Notes: generated by a model from the letters alone, not told the origin. Numbered from the stretch's first letter, positions 22,286-33,480 are shown. The stretch is DNA of 64,000 nucleotides from Trichomonas vaginalis G3 (GCF_026262505.1 NC_067206.1:1364001-1428000); one strand, 5' to 3'. A program made the numbers and translations.

Positions 22286-23335
22286 TTAATTTAATAGCAT
22301 AGCAATAAAAACACTAATATTAAATGGAGTCCTGATTGGATTTACTTTGCAAGATTGTACTACTGGGTTAACACATTCAAAGGATTTAATTGGGACAATG
22401 GTGGAGAAATTTGAATTGAAACTATTACAGCAATAAACTACAATATTAGAAATTGGAACACTAGCTAAGACTGCTTTATAAACAGGATTGCTGGAGTAAT
22501 ACCATATTATAGAGAGTTCATAAATTCCAACTACGGCGGATGTCTGACTAAGAATTCTCCCATGGAACGTAATATTTACTAACTGGTCGCAATATGAGAT
22601 CGCATTGCTCTCAAAATAACAATCTTGTGTAATTGTGACGGATTTAATTGGAATTGAATTAATCGCTTGCGATTTAAAGTAATTCACTGTTTGGAGTGTG
22701 ACATAATGCTCTTGAATTGCATTTACTTGATAAAGAACTGTGAAATTCTTAGAATATAGGTTATAAAGGCCATCATGTGCATAGTAAGGGTTGTTTCTAT
22801 CAACAATGATTTTTTCAAGAACATCATCGGCTCCGATAATGCAAATTCCAATATAATTCACGTTCTTTCCGATGTTAAAAATTTTTATTCTTGCTACAGC
22901 AAAACAAAAACTTCCAAGATATGTAACAGAGTCAGGGAATGAAATTTCAGTCATATTATGATAGCCTTGATCAAATGAATTTTCACCAATTTTGACTAAT
23001 TTTTTGGGAAATGTGATGCTTTGAAATGATTTATATTGATAGAAGGCATATGGTGCAATCTCAAGAACATCATATTCCTGAGAGTTAATAGTAACTGTTG
23101 TTTCAAGTTGAATCTCTTTGGAGGTAAAGGTGCTTTTATCAATAGCATTACATGTAGTTTGACCAGGTACACCTACTACTGCATAATTCTTCCCTGTTTC
23201 AACAGTGTATGTAACCCCATTTAACTGGGTATTTTTTGAAAAAATAACACTTTTTAAGATTTGTATGAGAATGAGCAGAAGACTGATATAACAATATAAG
23301 GGTTTCGTTTTGCGAAAAAAACGTACAATACGCAA
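22286..23335 (-). CDS. BspA-like LRR_5 surface protein (host gene)
   Basis: A 349-codon frame has a hydrophobic stretch at residues 15-32 (a signal or anchor) and then LRR_5 repeats with the typical phrases IAPYAFYQYKSFQSITFP, IGENSF, ISFPDSVTYLGSFCF and ITFHG. BspA-like proteins are a very large trichomonad family of secreted or surface proteins. No in-frame ATG exists at the N-terminus: the frame is open upstream to 23,357, and an ATG at about 23,351 is out of frame across a run of seven T. A one-base difference in that run would supply a start. The left end of element B lies about 120 bp upstream. Confidence 0.75.
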   Translation of the reverse strand: MRIVRFFRKTKPLYCYISLLLILIQILKSVIFSKNTQLNGVTYTVETGKNYAVVGVPGQTTCNAIDKSTFTSKEIQLETTVTINSQEYDVLEIAPYAFYQYKSFQSITFPKKLVKIGENSFDQGYHNMTEISFPDSVTYLGSFCFAVARIKIFNIGKNVNYIGICIIGADDVLEKIIVDRNNPYYAHDGLYNLYSKNFTVLYQVNAIQEHYVTLQTVNYFKSQAINSIPIKSVTITQDCYFESNAISYCDQLVNITFHGRILSQTSAVVGIYELSIIWYYSSNPVYKAVLASVPISNIVVYCCNSFNSNFSTIVPIKSFECVNPVVQSCKVNPIRTPFNISVFIAMLLN

Positions 23336-23440
23336 TTTCGCTAAAAAAACATTTAGCTAGCAATTTCGACCTTTGACTCCACTCAAGACGTCACTTTTTT
23401 AATTTTGCGGTATCATATTTTTGGAAAATCTTTATGAATA

Positions 23441-23712
23441 TAAAAAAAAAAAAAAAAGGTAGTGGGGCCTCCAGGCACTTCGTGCCCTCTAGCCCTGAAG
23501 ATGTTTAGTATAATGAAGTTTTTTTTTTCTTGGGATGGGCCTCCAGGCACTTCGTGCCCTCTAGCCCATAAAAAATTTCTGAGGACGAGCCAGCCGTTGA
23601 CTTTTTTGTAGAGCACTCAAAATAGTATAACTTTGTCCGGACAAGTAAGGGTCTATCGTCGCTACAGGAAAAGTTACAGGCGTTCCAAGGAAGTATACTT
23701 TGAGAAGCCTTC
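23441..23712 (+). repeat. Left terminal repeat of element B
   Basis: An A-tract, then GGTAGTGGGG, then a 5-bp stem/3-nt loop hairpin GGCAC-TTC-GTGCC (23,474-23,486). The hairpin motif recurs at 23,546-23,558 in the same flanking context (CCTCCA before, CTCTAGCCC after). Further in is the 12-bp palindrome TTGTCCGGACAA. About 250 bp match, inverted, the right end of element D (62,575-62,837). The A-tract appears as T-tract at that right end, so it belongs to the inverted repeat and not to a target duplication. Confidence 0.85.
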
Positions 23713-23827
23713 TTCTGGGTCGAAAACATTATATAATGTGTCGCTTTTCACAAATTATATATGTTTTCATGTTTTGTCACTTTTCTGTCACTTTTCAGGG
23801 AAAAAACATTTTTATTATTATATATAA

Positions 23828-24645
23828 ATGAATTTTACAAAACCACCGTTACCGTTCTTTGGAAATAAGAGTAAATGTAAAGATATTATATTGAGAGAAC
23901 TTAAGAAACTACCGAATGGTCTAACATTTGTAGATTTGTTCGGTGGAAGTTTCTATATATCCCATTTGTGCCATACAATATTCCCAGACTCAAAGATTAT
24001 ATGCAATGACTTCGACAACTATATGGACCGTCTCAAACATATACCAGACACAAACAATATATTGAAAGAGTTAAAAGAAAAGATACCTATAGGTAAGATG
24101 GAACGTATACCATTAGATAACAAAATATTGTGAGAGAGGTTTTGAAAAAAGCAGAATATATAGACTGGGATAGTATATCTGCTAGACTATTATATAGTGG
24201 TGCTATAAGAGTTCATGACATTGAAACACTTATGTCAAAAGTTTTATATCTTAACTATACAAATGTTTTCAAAGAGGACATAGAAAAATATATTGAGGGT
24301 ATAGAGTTTGTGAGATGTCATTGGACAGAGTTGTATGAAAAATATAAAGACAAGGAAAATGTTTTCTTTATAGTGGACCCGCCGTTCTATAACACATGGG
24401 ATTTTCAATACCAAGTAGACTGGACTTTGAGAGACTCTTTAGAAACTTTAGACGTTTTACATAACCATCCATGCTTTTACTTTACATCCGATAAAAGTGG
24501 TTTGGAAACCGTTATGAGATGGTTAGAGGACATACATGACTATGAGTTTAGATATGACAAGATAGAATATGAGAGAGGTCCTATAAACCGGAGAAAGTGT
24601 CATAACAAAGAAATTTTATTAGTAAGTAAATGTGGTTTGAAATAG
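23828..24645 (+). pseudogene. DNA adenine methyltransferase, D12/Dam class (element B)
   Basis: The coding region follows an ATTTTTATTATTATATATAA leader. It contains PFFGNKSKCKDII, the AdoMet-binding loop FVDLFGGSF and the catalytic DPPFYNT (DPPY class). The family makes N6-methyladenine; Maverick-borne enzymes of this class are known in Trichomonas vaginalis. Compared with the whole copy in element C, this copy is broken. Confidence 0.85.
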
Positions 24646-24761
24646 GACTACTTGTTTTAGGTTTTTTCCATTGTGTCATTTATTTATTTGACGTGGCAGA
24701 AAGATATAGAGAATATGAAGATGAACCAATGCCTGCAAATGTTCAGTATATGTACTCGTAA
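24630..24761 (+). CDS. 43-aa single-pass membrane peptide (element B)
   Basis: ATG lies inside the last 16 bp of the methyltransferase gene, in another frame. The peptide begins MWFEIGLLVLGFFHCVIYLF, one hydrophobic segment of about 18 residues, followed by an acidic tail (YREYEDEPMPANVQ). The same frame is open in element C (43,844-43,975), which supports it as a gene. A small viroporin-like or membrane-anchor role is possible but is inference. Confidence 0.55.
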   Translation: MWFEIGLLVLGFFHCVIYLFDVAERYREYEDEPMPANVQYMYS

Positions 24762-24784
24762 GAGATATTTTTATCTAATATTAA

Positions 24785-25147
24785 ATGGACGCACAGAACT
24801 TAGCGAATGCACAGCAACCTGGACAACCAAACCCAGAGAATATTCCAAATGAAGTTAGAATACAAACTGCAATGGCAAACTATGGTCAAGTGCCAACAGA
24901 TGTACAAATGCAAACTGCCATGTCAAATGACGCTGCGTTAGGTTTGCCACCATGGTATGCAAATATGAGATGGAAAGAGTTTTATACAAACCCTGAAGTG
25001 GGATATAAACAACTTTATGCAGATGACGCGAACACAGGAGTTGACCCAGAATATGTTTTCTACCAGAGGAGAAACAGAATGTATGAGCTCCAGTTAAAGA
25101 ATGCTATGGAACTCAACAGGAAACGTAAGAGACTAGGCGGACATTAG
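24785..25147 (+). CDS. 120-aa conserved Maverick protein of unknown function (element B)
   Basis: The frame follows AGATATTTTTATCTAATATTAA and is whole. It starts with a Gln/Asn/Pro-rich region with a repeated phrase (RIQTAMANYG, QMQTAMSND) and ends in a basic patch (NRKRKRLGGH). Copies in C and D are almost identical. The basic C-terminus suggests nucleic-acid contact or nuclear targeting; no family is recognised. Confidence 0.75.
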   Translation: MDAQNLANAQQPGQPNPENIPNEVRIQTAMANYGQVPTDVQMQTAMSNDAALGLPPWYANMRWKEFYTNPEVGYKQLYADDANTGVDPEYVFYQRRNRMYELQLKNAMELNRKRKRLGGH

Positions 25148-25165
25148 ATTTTTACATATAGTAAA

Positions 25166-25408
25166 ATGGGTTTCTTCAGTAAGATAGGAAACTTCTTTCG
25201 AAATGTTGGAAGAGGTATATGGAATGGAATAAAAACCGTAGGAAGAGGAATTTGGAACGGTGTCAAAAATATTGGTAAAAGAGTAGGTCAGTTCGTTGGT
25301 ATTATACCTAAAGACCCTGAACCAGAAGAACAAGCTCCTGTTATACAACAGCCTGAACCTGCACCACAGTCTAGTTGGCAACCAAATCCAACACCTCAAC
25401 CGTATTAA
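25166..25408 (+). CDS. 80-aa amphipathic protein, adenovirus protein VI-like in layout (element B)
   Basis: The leader is GATTTTTACATATAGTAAA. MGFFSKIGNFF begins an amphipathic helix with two repeats of the form GRGIWNGIK/GRGIWNGVK, then a Pro/Gln/Glu-rich tail. Met-Gly at the N-terminus could accept myristate. Adenovirus protein VI has a similar layout (an amphipathic GSLWSGIKNFG-type helix and Pro-rich tail), and related membrane-active proteins are reported in adintoviruses. The match is by pattern only. Whole frame. Confidence 0.6.
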   Translation: MGFFSKIGNFFRNVGRGIWNGIKTVGRGIWNGVKNIGKRVGQFVGIIPKDPEPEEQAPVIQQPEPAPQSSWQPNPTPQPY

Positions 25409-25412
25409 AAAA

Positions 25413-26261
25413 TTATATTTTTACCGTTCGATAGTAGTTGTATATGAAACTAAGTTCTAAGTAAAACGCATGGTATAATGGAATTATTCTTTTTCTTCCA
25501 TCTGTAGTAAACCATACTTGAAAGTCTGAAATACTTCCACTTGGTGGTTCATATAACTTTGTAGGTTTTTCGTAAAAGTCATTTGCCAAGCATAAGAAAG
25601 AGTTTTGGGCGCCAGAAAATGAAGCATGAACAATAATAGCATCTTGGTCGAAAACATTTTCATATGTTCCATTAGGGTTTTCGACTTCATAAAAGTCTGG
25701 GTGTACTGGATATGCTGCAGGCTGATTTAACATCCTCATAAATCTATACCATGCCAAGTTGTTATATTTTTGTAGAAATATAAACGTTTTCTCCAAGGTC
25801 TTCTATTTTATTGATTTTAACAGTTGCATTTTTCCTGTCATAAATAATATCGAGATGGTATTCTCCCTCGTCAATGTTATACTGGTTTGCATATTCGATA
25901 TAGATATCGTTTATTTTTTCTTGAAAAGCTTGAAGAGTTGTTTCTAAGTTTATAAGCAAACTAACTTGTAAAAGTTTTCCCTGTTCAAATTTCTCATACA
26001 TACGTTTTTCTTTGTTATAGTATCGAACTTCAAAACCGACCGTAAATGGGAAACCATGTATGGCTTCTGAAATGAACTTCATTCTACGAAAGCCAATAGC
26101 TTTTGTGACAGATGGTCTCTTAGCCATCTTAATGGGTAGTCAAAACGATAGCCTTCATGCTTTACGGTCTCTGTCTCAAACTTTTGACCGACATTAGTAA
26201 AAAGTTCATCTAATGGTTTAGTTGTAGCAACTCTTGAATTTTCTTTTTCTATTGAAAGCAT
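25413..26261 (-). pseudogene. Structural candidate family P, minus-strand copy (element B)
   Basis: This corresponds to the whole 282-aa frames at 44,627-45,475 and 51,045-51,893. It is beta-rich throughout, with RFDYPLRWLRDPS near residue 40, FTVGFEVRYY and a conserved C-terminal part (SGSISDFQVWFTTDGRKRIIPLYHAFYLELSF). A diverged member of the same family lies further right on the plus strand. I infer a virion shell or penton-type component. This copy is broken. Confidence 0.55.
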
Positions 26262-26279
26262 ATTTTATCTAGAATAAAA
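26262..26279. promoter_or_regulatory. Compact divergent promoter, 18 bp (element B)
   Basis: Eighteen A/T-rich bases (ATTTTATCTAGAATAAAA-type) separate the start codons of the minus-strand structural candidate and the plus-strand fibre gene. The same spacer recurs in C and D. Confidence 0.5.
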
Positions 26280-27687
26280 ATGTCGAAAGATATTGCTTCC
26301 ATAAGAGAAATACAACACAACCGACAACTCATTATGCAAGCTCTAAATAAGAACACAACAAACTTTTCAAACTATTCTAAGATATCTGAGTCATTGAAAG
26401 AAGGAAACTTAAAACTGACATTAAACCCAATGACAGATGAGTTTCTATTTCAAGACAAGAAGAACAATACTGTCTGTATAAATCCAACAAAAGGAACTTT
26501 AAACGAGAAACCTATAAATGAACTTCTTTTGAAAACAGATGTTGACAACAAAGCTGACAAAGAATATGTAGACGATGCAATAGCAAAAGAAGAAGAAAGA
26601 GCTAACAATGCTTATGCAACAAAAGAACATACTCATCCTGAACTAGCAGACAAAACATATGTTGACAATAAAATGTCAAGTGAAGTGACAAGAGCTGAAA
26701 ACGAATATTCTAAAAAGACTCATACACATTCTATATCTGAAATAACAGACTTAAACGTTAGCCTTGAAAAGAAAGCAGATGAGGAATGTGTGGCTAGTGC
26801 GTTAGAGAAGAAAGCAGATAAGGAACATGTGGATGAAAAAGATAATGAAATTAAAGAAAGGGTTGACTGGTACCATGAATGGACATCGAAGATTTTAAAA
26901 ACTAAAGCCGATACAGGATGGGTTTCAGGATGTTTAGACCTTAAAGCAGATAAAACTTATGTTAACGATGAGTTAGAGAAGAAAGCAGACAAGAACCATA
27001 CACATGATTTCTTCACAACTGTTGCTATAGAAAGTATTGAAGGAACGGTTGAAGAAACTGGTGGGGATGCATTATATTGTAAACCTCCTAACTTTCCACA
27101 AGGTTTAACATCGGATGACGACATAACGACGATGAGAAACATTAGATGTAAAGATGTTTATGTCATGAAGGATGAACATAATATTAAATTCACTGCTCAA
27201 GATTTATATGACAAGAAAGCAGACAAAACAGAGCTTCAAACATTAAAGACAGAAATACTTCAAACATTATATCCTATAGGCTCTATTTATACGTCAATGA
27301 ACTCTACCAGACCAGCAACAGTTTTAGGTTTTGGAACTTGGACTCAAATAGTCGACAGGTTTTTGTATTGTGCAAACTCTTCAAAGGAAACAGGTGGAAG
27401 TAAAACGATTTCAGGTGAAAATTTACCTGCACACAGTCACTACATAGATTTAAGTACATCTCAAGCAGGTTGGCATAAGCATAAATTTTGGGATTGGTCG
27501 GCAATGACAAAAGGTAAAGGATATGATGTTAAAGACAACGTTCAGTTGCTATAAATTGTTTCTGGGGTAACACTCAGGAGATGGAAACCATACACATCGC
27601 GTTTCAGGATATACGCAAACAACGGGACAAAGTAAAGAATACATGCCACCTTACATGACAGTTTACGCATGGTATAGAAATGCTTAG
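26280..27687 (+). pseudogene. Tail-collar/fibre protein (element B)
   Basis: The region corresponds to the whole 421-aa gene of element D. N-terminal helical region, then trimer-type repeats (ADKTYVDD, THTHSISEIT, ADKTYVNDELEKKADK), then the gp10/collar C-terminal module (YPIGSIYTSM, ENLPAHSH). One repeat block (WYHEWTSKILKTKADTGWV) is shared with element A but absent from D, so fibre cassettes have been exchanged. The copy is broken. Its stop overlaps the integrase stop by a few bases. Confidence 0.75.
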
Positions 27688-28639
27688 TCGTCATTTTCAA
27701 CTTCTTTAGCATATTCGTCAGGATTGTCTTATATTTGTTAGGAACTGTCTTTGAAAGTATACCACCTTGAACTTTGACAAGTTTGAAACGAGGTCTGACA
27801 ATAGTAGTTTTATCTTCTGCTTGCAGTCTGTACATTTTGCCATGTTTGCCTAAAACTTCATAATATTCTCTTGTATACTTTCTTCTATTTTTACGAACAC
27901 GAATGTGAGTACCTGTCGGGTTCCCATTGTTGTCATAGTCAATAGTATTTTCATATGGGTCGCGTTTAGGTATTTCTATTTTTACTTTGTCGCCTTTCTG
28001 AAGTTTGAAGCCCGGCATTCTTTCTTGTTTGTCTCTTTTGACTAAATTATTAAATATATAGTCTTTCTCTAAGTCAGGGTTGTTTTTCATTTCTTCGGGG
28101 GAGTGGTTTCCCAAACCTTTTTGTTTACGGCTATTGTAAATATTTAAAACTTGTCTCATCTTTGCCATGGAGAAGTGTCTATACTTGTCGTCATATGACA
28201 TTTCATTTGCTTCACCACCTTGTGGTTGGTTTAAGTCTCTTAACATTTTTATACAACCGTCAATGACACCAAGCAGAATGGTTTTGGTCGAAATGAAATA
28301 TTGGTTTACATTTTTTGAACGCAGATAGTTTTTTACATCATCTGATTTGAAAGAACTTTCACAGTCAGATGTCAGTTTTGTTGGATGGTATTTGTCAACG
28401 AATATTGTCAAAGCTGCTAAGATATCTAAAATAGCTTTGGACTGTAATGGTATGGCTTCACAGTATCTTGTGTTTTGACCAACAAATATTAGCCAGTATG
28501 GTGGTCCATCTGTTCTAACTCTCGGAATGTTTTCCAAGATATCCATAAACCAAGCATTTGGTGTTGAACTAAAGATTTTTATCATGAGTGCTTTCTTTGT
28601 CGCTTTAGAAACATAGGGGTCCTTGTTTGGATTCGTCAT
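27684..28639 (-). pseudogene. rve-type integrase (element B)
   Basis: The rve core shows FVGQNTRYCEAIPL, LTSDCESSFKSDDVK and GVIDGCIKMLRDL, followed by a beta-barrel-like C-terminal domain (LQKGDKVKIEIPKR through VRPRFKLVKVQGG). The start at 28,639 lies 17 bp from the divergent plus-strand gene. The copy is broken. Confidence 0.8.
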
Positions 28640-28656
28640 TTTTTATCCTATAAGAA
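28640..28656. promoter_or_regulatory. Compact divergent promoter, 17 bp (element B)
   Basis: The spacer TTTTTATCCTATAAGAA separates the integrase start (minus) and the plus-strand gene at 28,657. Element D has the equivalent spacer with one or two substitutions. Confidence 0.5.
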
Positions 28657-29066
28657 ATGGGTTTATTTGGCGCATTAGCAGGAGTTGCATCCAGATTTTT
28701 GCCCGCAGTGGGAACAATAGCCAGAGGTGTATTTGAGTTGGAAGGAAGATTTTGAGTACATTAGGTATACTTAAAGAGAAAGCACAACCTATTATACAAA
28801 CTGTACAGAAAGGTTGGGATGTAGCACGAGATGCAACAAATCTTATTCCAAATCCTGAAACAAGAGGAAAAGTTCAAGGATGGATGGACAATGTAGGAAG
28901 ACAAGCAGGAAACTATTATAACAAAGCAAATGACTACTATAACCAAGCAGGACACTATATTGGACAAGGTGAAAGATTCTTTAACAGAGGATATAACCAT
29001 GCACAACAATGGGTAAAAATAACCAACCTCAACCGCCTCAAACGTGGGAATGTAAAGTTTTTTACT
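28657..29066 (+). pseudogene. Membrane-active-looking virion protein candidate (element B)
   Basis: Counterpart of the 133-aa gene at 54,152 in element D. The N-terminus MGLFGALAGVASRFL is hydrophobic and glycine-rich; the C-terminal half is Tyr/Asn/Gln-rich (NYYNKANDYYNQAGHY). The copy is broken. Confidence 0.5.
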
Positions 29067-29074
29067 GAGATGAA

Positions 29075-29227
29075 ATGAACAATACAGCATTGAGACAAAT
29101 GGGTTCAAGATGGATTTGTCGGCTTCCAGCAGTTACACAACGTGTTTGTCAAGTTCTTCCTATACCTCAGGAAGTTTTAGACCGACTTAAAAAACAACAA
29201 CAACCAGTTGAAAACAAACCAAACTAA
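29075..29227 (+). CDS. 50-aa basic protein (element B)
   Basis: MNNTALRQMGSRWICRLP begins a short frame with two Cys and a Lys/Gln-rich end, preceded by TTTTTTACTGAGATGAA. A 45-aa counterpart lies at 54,573-54,710 in element D with matching length of leader and spacing. The same TTTTTTACTGAGATGAA leader precedes the next gene. Function unknown. Confidence 0.5.
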   Translation: MNNTALRQMGSRWICRLPAVTQRVCQVLPIPQEVLDRLKKQQQPVENKPN

Positions 29228-29246
29228 AATTTTTTACTGAGATGAA

Positions 29247-29831
29247 ATGACCGAAGAAGTTGAAACGGTAGATTTGACACCACAAACAAAAAGTTCAGAA
29301 CCATTGTCAAAACCTGTCAAAGAACTTACAGATGAAGAGAAAAATTCAATAATAGAAAGTGCCAGGTCTGGAAATACAAACCCTAACTACAAAGTCACTT
29401 TTCATAAAAATGGAACGGCTAGTATCTCAAAAAAGAAACAGACTCTCACAAATAAAATATTGAAGTCTGAAGGAGCTTTCGAGACAACAGATGGAAAAGT
29501 TTACTTCACTGACCAACAGTTCATTATAGAACATCTCATTGACTTAGAGTCGAAATATTCTAAACTTTACAACAAACACAAAAAGTTGAAAGGAAAACAA
29601 AAACAAATGGCATATGATATTTATGAAGATGTTGACGACACAACTGTTCCTGCAGGTGAGGTAAAGTCAGAGAAACCGAAAAGTGACGAAAAACCGATAG
29701 AAGAAGAAAAACCAAAAACTGAAGATAAACCAAAACCAAAGTTTAGTTTCCAAACTAAACCAAGTCAACCTTCATTAGCTGGTATGGGTTGGCGTCAAAG
29801 ACTTATGGCAGCAGGCGGTTATGTAAAGTAA
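29247..29831 (+). CDS. 194-aa charged protein (element B)
   Basis: The frame is whole and shared with element D. It has a Lys/Thr/Glu-rich N-terminal half, a short coiled coil (IDLESKYSKLYNKHKKLKGKQKQM), then a Glu/Lys/Pro-repeat region and the C-terminal phrase GMGWRQRLMAAGGYVK. The composition fits an intrinsically disordered scaffold or core-associated protein; no family is recognised. Confidence 0.65.
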   Translation: MTEEVETVDLTPQTKSSEPLSKPVKELTDEEKNSIIESARSGNTNPNYKVTFHKNGTASISKKKQTLTNKILKSEGAFETTDGKVYFTDQQFIIEHLIDLESKYSKLYNKHKKLKGKQKQMAYDIYEDVDDTTVPAGEVKSEKPKSDEKPIEEEKPKTEDKPKPKFSFQTKPSQPSLAGMGWRQRLMAAGGYVK

Positions 29832-29861
29832 AGAAAAAAATATTTTTTTATTTTTATAAAA

Positions 29862-32019
29862 ATGCCCCCATATAGAATGGATAGAAAGTCTGCTAGAATA
29901 AAAGCAGAGTTGCAAAGATATGGTTGGAGAGTTTCGAAGAAGTTTAAATATAGGAAGGGAAGACCCATAAAAGTCTATGACAAATTGTCTGGTCTTCGCT
30001 ACGAAATGGATTTGGAAACAGCACGTGCAAATTATCCAAACAGACTAGAGAGGTTAGAAGAAGAACGTCTTATGGACATGCCTTTCGATGTTAGTGAACC
30101 TCAAGTTGAAGGACACGACGGCTTTGCCAGATTCTACTGGAAACATGACGAACAATTGCATCCTTTGAGAAGGAAAAAAGGAAAAGGTGAAGACACACAT
30201 GCTCCCATGGAAAGAACAAGATATGCATATGAGAAGTACCGTGAAGTTAGAAGTCAAATTACATCTGGTCGAACCTTTACAGTAAACTTTGACGAAGGAA
30301 AGAACAAAGAAGGCTTCATGGGTGTACTTGCTGCCATACAAGACGGAAATAAGAAAGGATACAATCTCAGATTGACCATAACAGATTTGGATGGTCACAT
30401 TTACTATGCACATGGCAATGTCACAACAGCTGCAATGCTTCTTGACGCTTTCAAGACTACAAAGAGAGAACAAATGGTTGACTCCGACTCAGACATTTTG
30501 AATGCAATTGAAGGAATTGCAAGTGTCAAGTTCGAATGGTACCAACCTAACCCTCAAGCAGTCAGACAACATGCTGGATACTTCCCGTTCATAAATAAGT
30601 CTGACATTGACTTGACAAGGTATGGAATTTACAATTCAATTGAAACAATTGTCAATGAACCTTGCATTCTTACATGTCTCAGGAACTCTGGTCTTGTTAC
30701 AGATGAGAAGATGAAGTATCTTGAGTCATGTGTGAAGACAAGGTACATTCTCAGAGGTCAATTGGCAAAAATTGCACCGTTGGCAAATGTCAATATCCGA
30801 GTCAACATACCTACAGCTAAAGGTTCTTCACATGACGACTATGTTGTTGAGTTCAATTTACCATGGTTGAAGATTGTAATTGTCCACAACCACTTCATGT
30901 TGAACGAAAGTCTTACAAACCCATTGTTCGGAAAAGGCAAGTGCAACATTGTCAGAGCTGTAAACATTCTTTTCGAGAAAGGTTTGTTGGAACCAATTCC
31001 AGATGACAAGCTGACAGAAACTTTTGTACCAAAAGACGAAACAAACAAACTTTTCATTGTAGCAAGACCAAAAGTTGTTTCCAGACAAAGTTCTAGTACA
31101 AAAGAAGTACACAGTTCCACAAGGGTTGGTATGTTCGGATACCAACCTGAACCAGAAGAACTTCCAATGAGGTTGCAAGAACTTCAAGATGCTATAAACA
31201 AACTTCCATTGAGACATCCAATTGACGTCAAATTGTATTGGAGAGCATCTGAGTTAGGTCAGAAGGTTTTATATGAAACAGGTTGCTTCGACGATGTTTA
31301 TGAGATAACAGGAGAAGTTTCTCAGAAGATAAGAGACTCACTTGAATTTCCACAAACTGGACCAATTGGTTGCGACAAGTTCGACTCAAACGAAAAGATA
31401 TACTATGTCGACCTTAACGCTGCGTACATGAGGTTTGTCCAATATATTCCGACTGGAATTCCAAACGAAGATGGTGAGTTCCCGGAAGGAACTATATACA
31501 GTTGGAAAAGTCATACAACAACTGTATGATATTAGGAAAGCTTCAAACCCCAAACTTGCAATGACACTCAAATTGCTTATGAATTCGACATGGGGATATT
31601 CCATTAAGAAACCTCAAGAGATGAAGAGTAAACATTATGAGAAGGTCGACAACTTTGTTGAAAGGTTTTTCTCCTTTTGTTTTGAAGTACGAATTCACTC
31701 AAGGTCAAAGTGGCTTAGTAACCACATTAAAACCTATTGTCGAACATTGGTCTTACCCTCAGTTCGCAAAGGCAGTCCTTGACAACTACAACAAATTCTT
31801 CTCCGAAGTCAAATCCAAAGTGAAGGTTTACTATGAGAACATTGACGCACTCATGACGAACGAAGAAGGGTACAACAAACTCATTGAAATGGGAATGGTC
31901 GGTGAAAAGATGGCTGTTTTAAGCTAGATAAGGTATTTTCCGAAGTTCATGTCCTCTCCAAGCGTAAGTACTGGGGTGTTAAAGAAGATGGTGAAATAGT
32001 TAAACATTGCATGAAATAA
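29862..32019 (+). pseudogene. Family B DNA polymerase, protein-primed type (element B)
   Basis: A 555-codon open run starts after ATTTTTTATTTTTATAAAA. It contains the N-terminal basic region, an exonuclease-like half and polymerase motif A (YYVDLNAAYM near 31,400). Motif B (KLLMNSTWGYSI, near 31,570) and a motif C-like ENIDALMT (near 31,840) lie downstream. This is the replicase of Mavericks/Polintons. The gene is broken. Confidence 0.85.
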
Positions 32020-32060
32020 AAATTTATTTTTAAAAAAGTGACATTTTTAATTTTATTGAA

Positions 32061-32165
32061 ATGTACGCTGAGTTTGTTGGAGAAGACCGTTGGGAAACTT
32101 GTTTGTTAGATGAGAAATATGAAATGGCATACCATTTTAAAACAATATATTTTTACATATATTAA
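32061..32165 (+). CDS. 34-aa peptide directly before the second structural gene (element B)
   Basis: MYAEFVGEDRWETCLL begins a short acidic-aromatic frame whose stop abuts the next ATG at 32,166 with no spacer. The next gene's ATTTTTACATATATTAA leader lies within its last codons. It may be only a leader frame. Confidence 0.25.
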   Translation: MYAEFVGEDRWETCLLDEKYEMAYHFKTIYFYIY

Positions 32166-33020
32166 ATGCTTCAGGTTGAAAAACAAAGAACAAAAGTAGT
32201 AGATACAAAACCGTTAGACTATATCTTTACAAATGCTGGAGGACTATTTCAGATGAAGAAATTTCATCCCGAGCATACAGGTTTGACTATCCAATTCGTT
32301 GGCTTCAAAGTCCTTCAGATGCAAAGGCAATAGGATTTAGAAGAGTTTTGTTTTCAAATAGAACTAACGCATTTATGTTCGCAGTATATTTTCATGGGCA
32401 GTATAAAGGTTCTGATGGTCTAATAGACAAATTTGACGAAATGAGAATCTTTACAGTTCGTTCAGACGAAAGTCTTGAGAAAACTCTAAATGACTTTCAA
32501 ACTCAAATGAACAAATATTATTGGAATTTCAAGAAAAATACGACTCTTTACTAAATGGAAACTACTATCTGAAACTAGAATATGACAAGATGAACTCCAC
32601 CGTTTCATTTCAAAAGATTGAAATTAACCCTCCAAGAGATACAGAGTTTTATTTTGGAAAGTAGACAAACGTTCTTGGGCACAATTTCTTCGGTTACTAA
32701 CCAGAACGAACCATTACCACCAGATGGTCCATTTAAATTATACTTCCACCAGCAGATTTGACAGTTTATAGAAACGTGTTTGACCCTCAAAATGTTATGT
32801 GTCATGCAAGTTTCAGTTCAAGCAACAATAGTTTTCTATGTATTGTAAGGACTTTTATGACTTTGCTTCTAAATTCTACGAACCACCTAGTAACAGTTTC
32901 TCTGACTTTCAAGTTTGGTTCACAACAAATGGTGTGCAACATATTATTCCATTGTACTATGACTTTTATCTCGAATTGTCTTTCATATATAACTACGGAA
33001 AAGTGCTGAAAAAGTATTGA
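32166..33020 (+). pseudogene. Structural candidate family P, plus-strand copy (element B)
   Basis: MLQVEKQRTKVVDTKPLDYIFTNA, RFDYPIRWLQSPSDAKAIGFRR and SFSDFQVWFTTNGVQHIIPLYY align by eye along the whole length with the minus-strand 282-aa family (for example at 51,045). The element thus carries two diverged members in opposite orientation. The copy is broken; a similar copy lies at 55,686 in D. Confidence 0.55.
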
Positions 33021-33155
33021 AAAATAATGTTTATGTTAGCATGTTAGATCTAACACGTTTTCTAACATTTTTTCTAACATCGTAGAAAACTCATGAAACA
33101 ATTTATTTTAAAACTTTCACAAAAAACATAAAAAAGTGAAGTTAAACGTTAAGGT

Positions 33156-33480
33156 TTACTGAACTGGTTGGATGTCGCCTTCACAGGTTATGTAGAATGG
33201 TTGTCCTGAGAAGTGGAACAGTGCTCTGAGAATTTGTATAATTCGTGGAATGGACTCTCTCTGTTTGGAAGTAGTATCCAAGGACGCTTGGCAAAGAACT
33301 TTATAATGGCTTCCTTCTTCATCTCCTTTATGTCGTCTACAGGAGTGTTTTCTGGTATTTGAATTGGAATTCCAGTCGAAATCTCGAGATTCAAGGCAGC
33401 CCTTCCAGAAATAGTGGTGAACTTGACCTTGGGCTTCATGACCTTGCGCAAGTAGTCTTTTACGCAGTTGTTAATTTAAA
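33156..33480 (-). pseudogene. Unknown minus-strand protein (element B)
   Basis: Coding-like sequence includes DEAIYLI, VKDYLRKVMKPKVKFTT, PENTPVDDIKEMKKEAIIKFFAKRPWILLP and an ending CEGDIQPVQ. A short frame at 60,486-60,593 in element D shares the first two phrases. Function unknown; broken. Confidence 0.4.
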
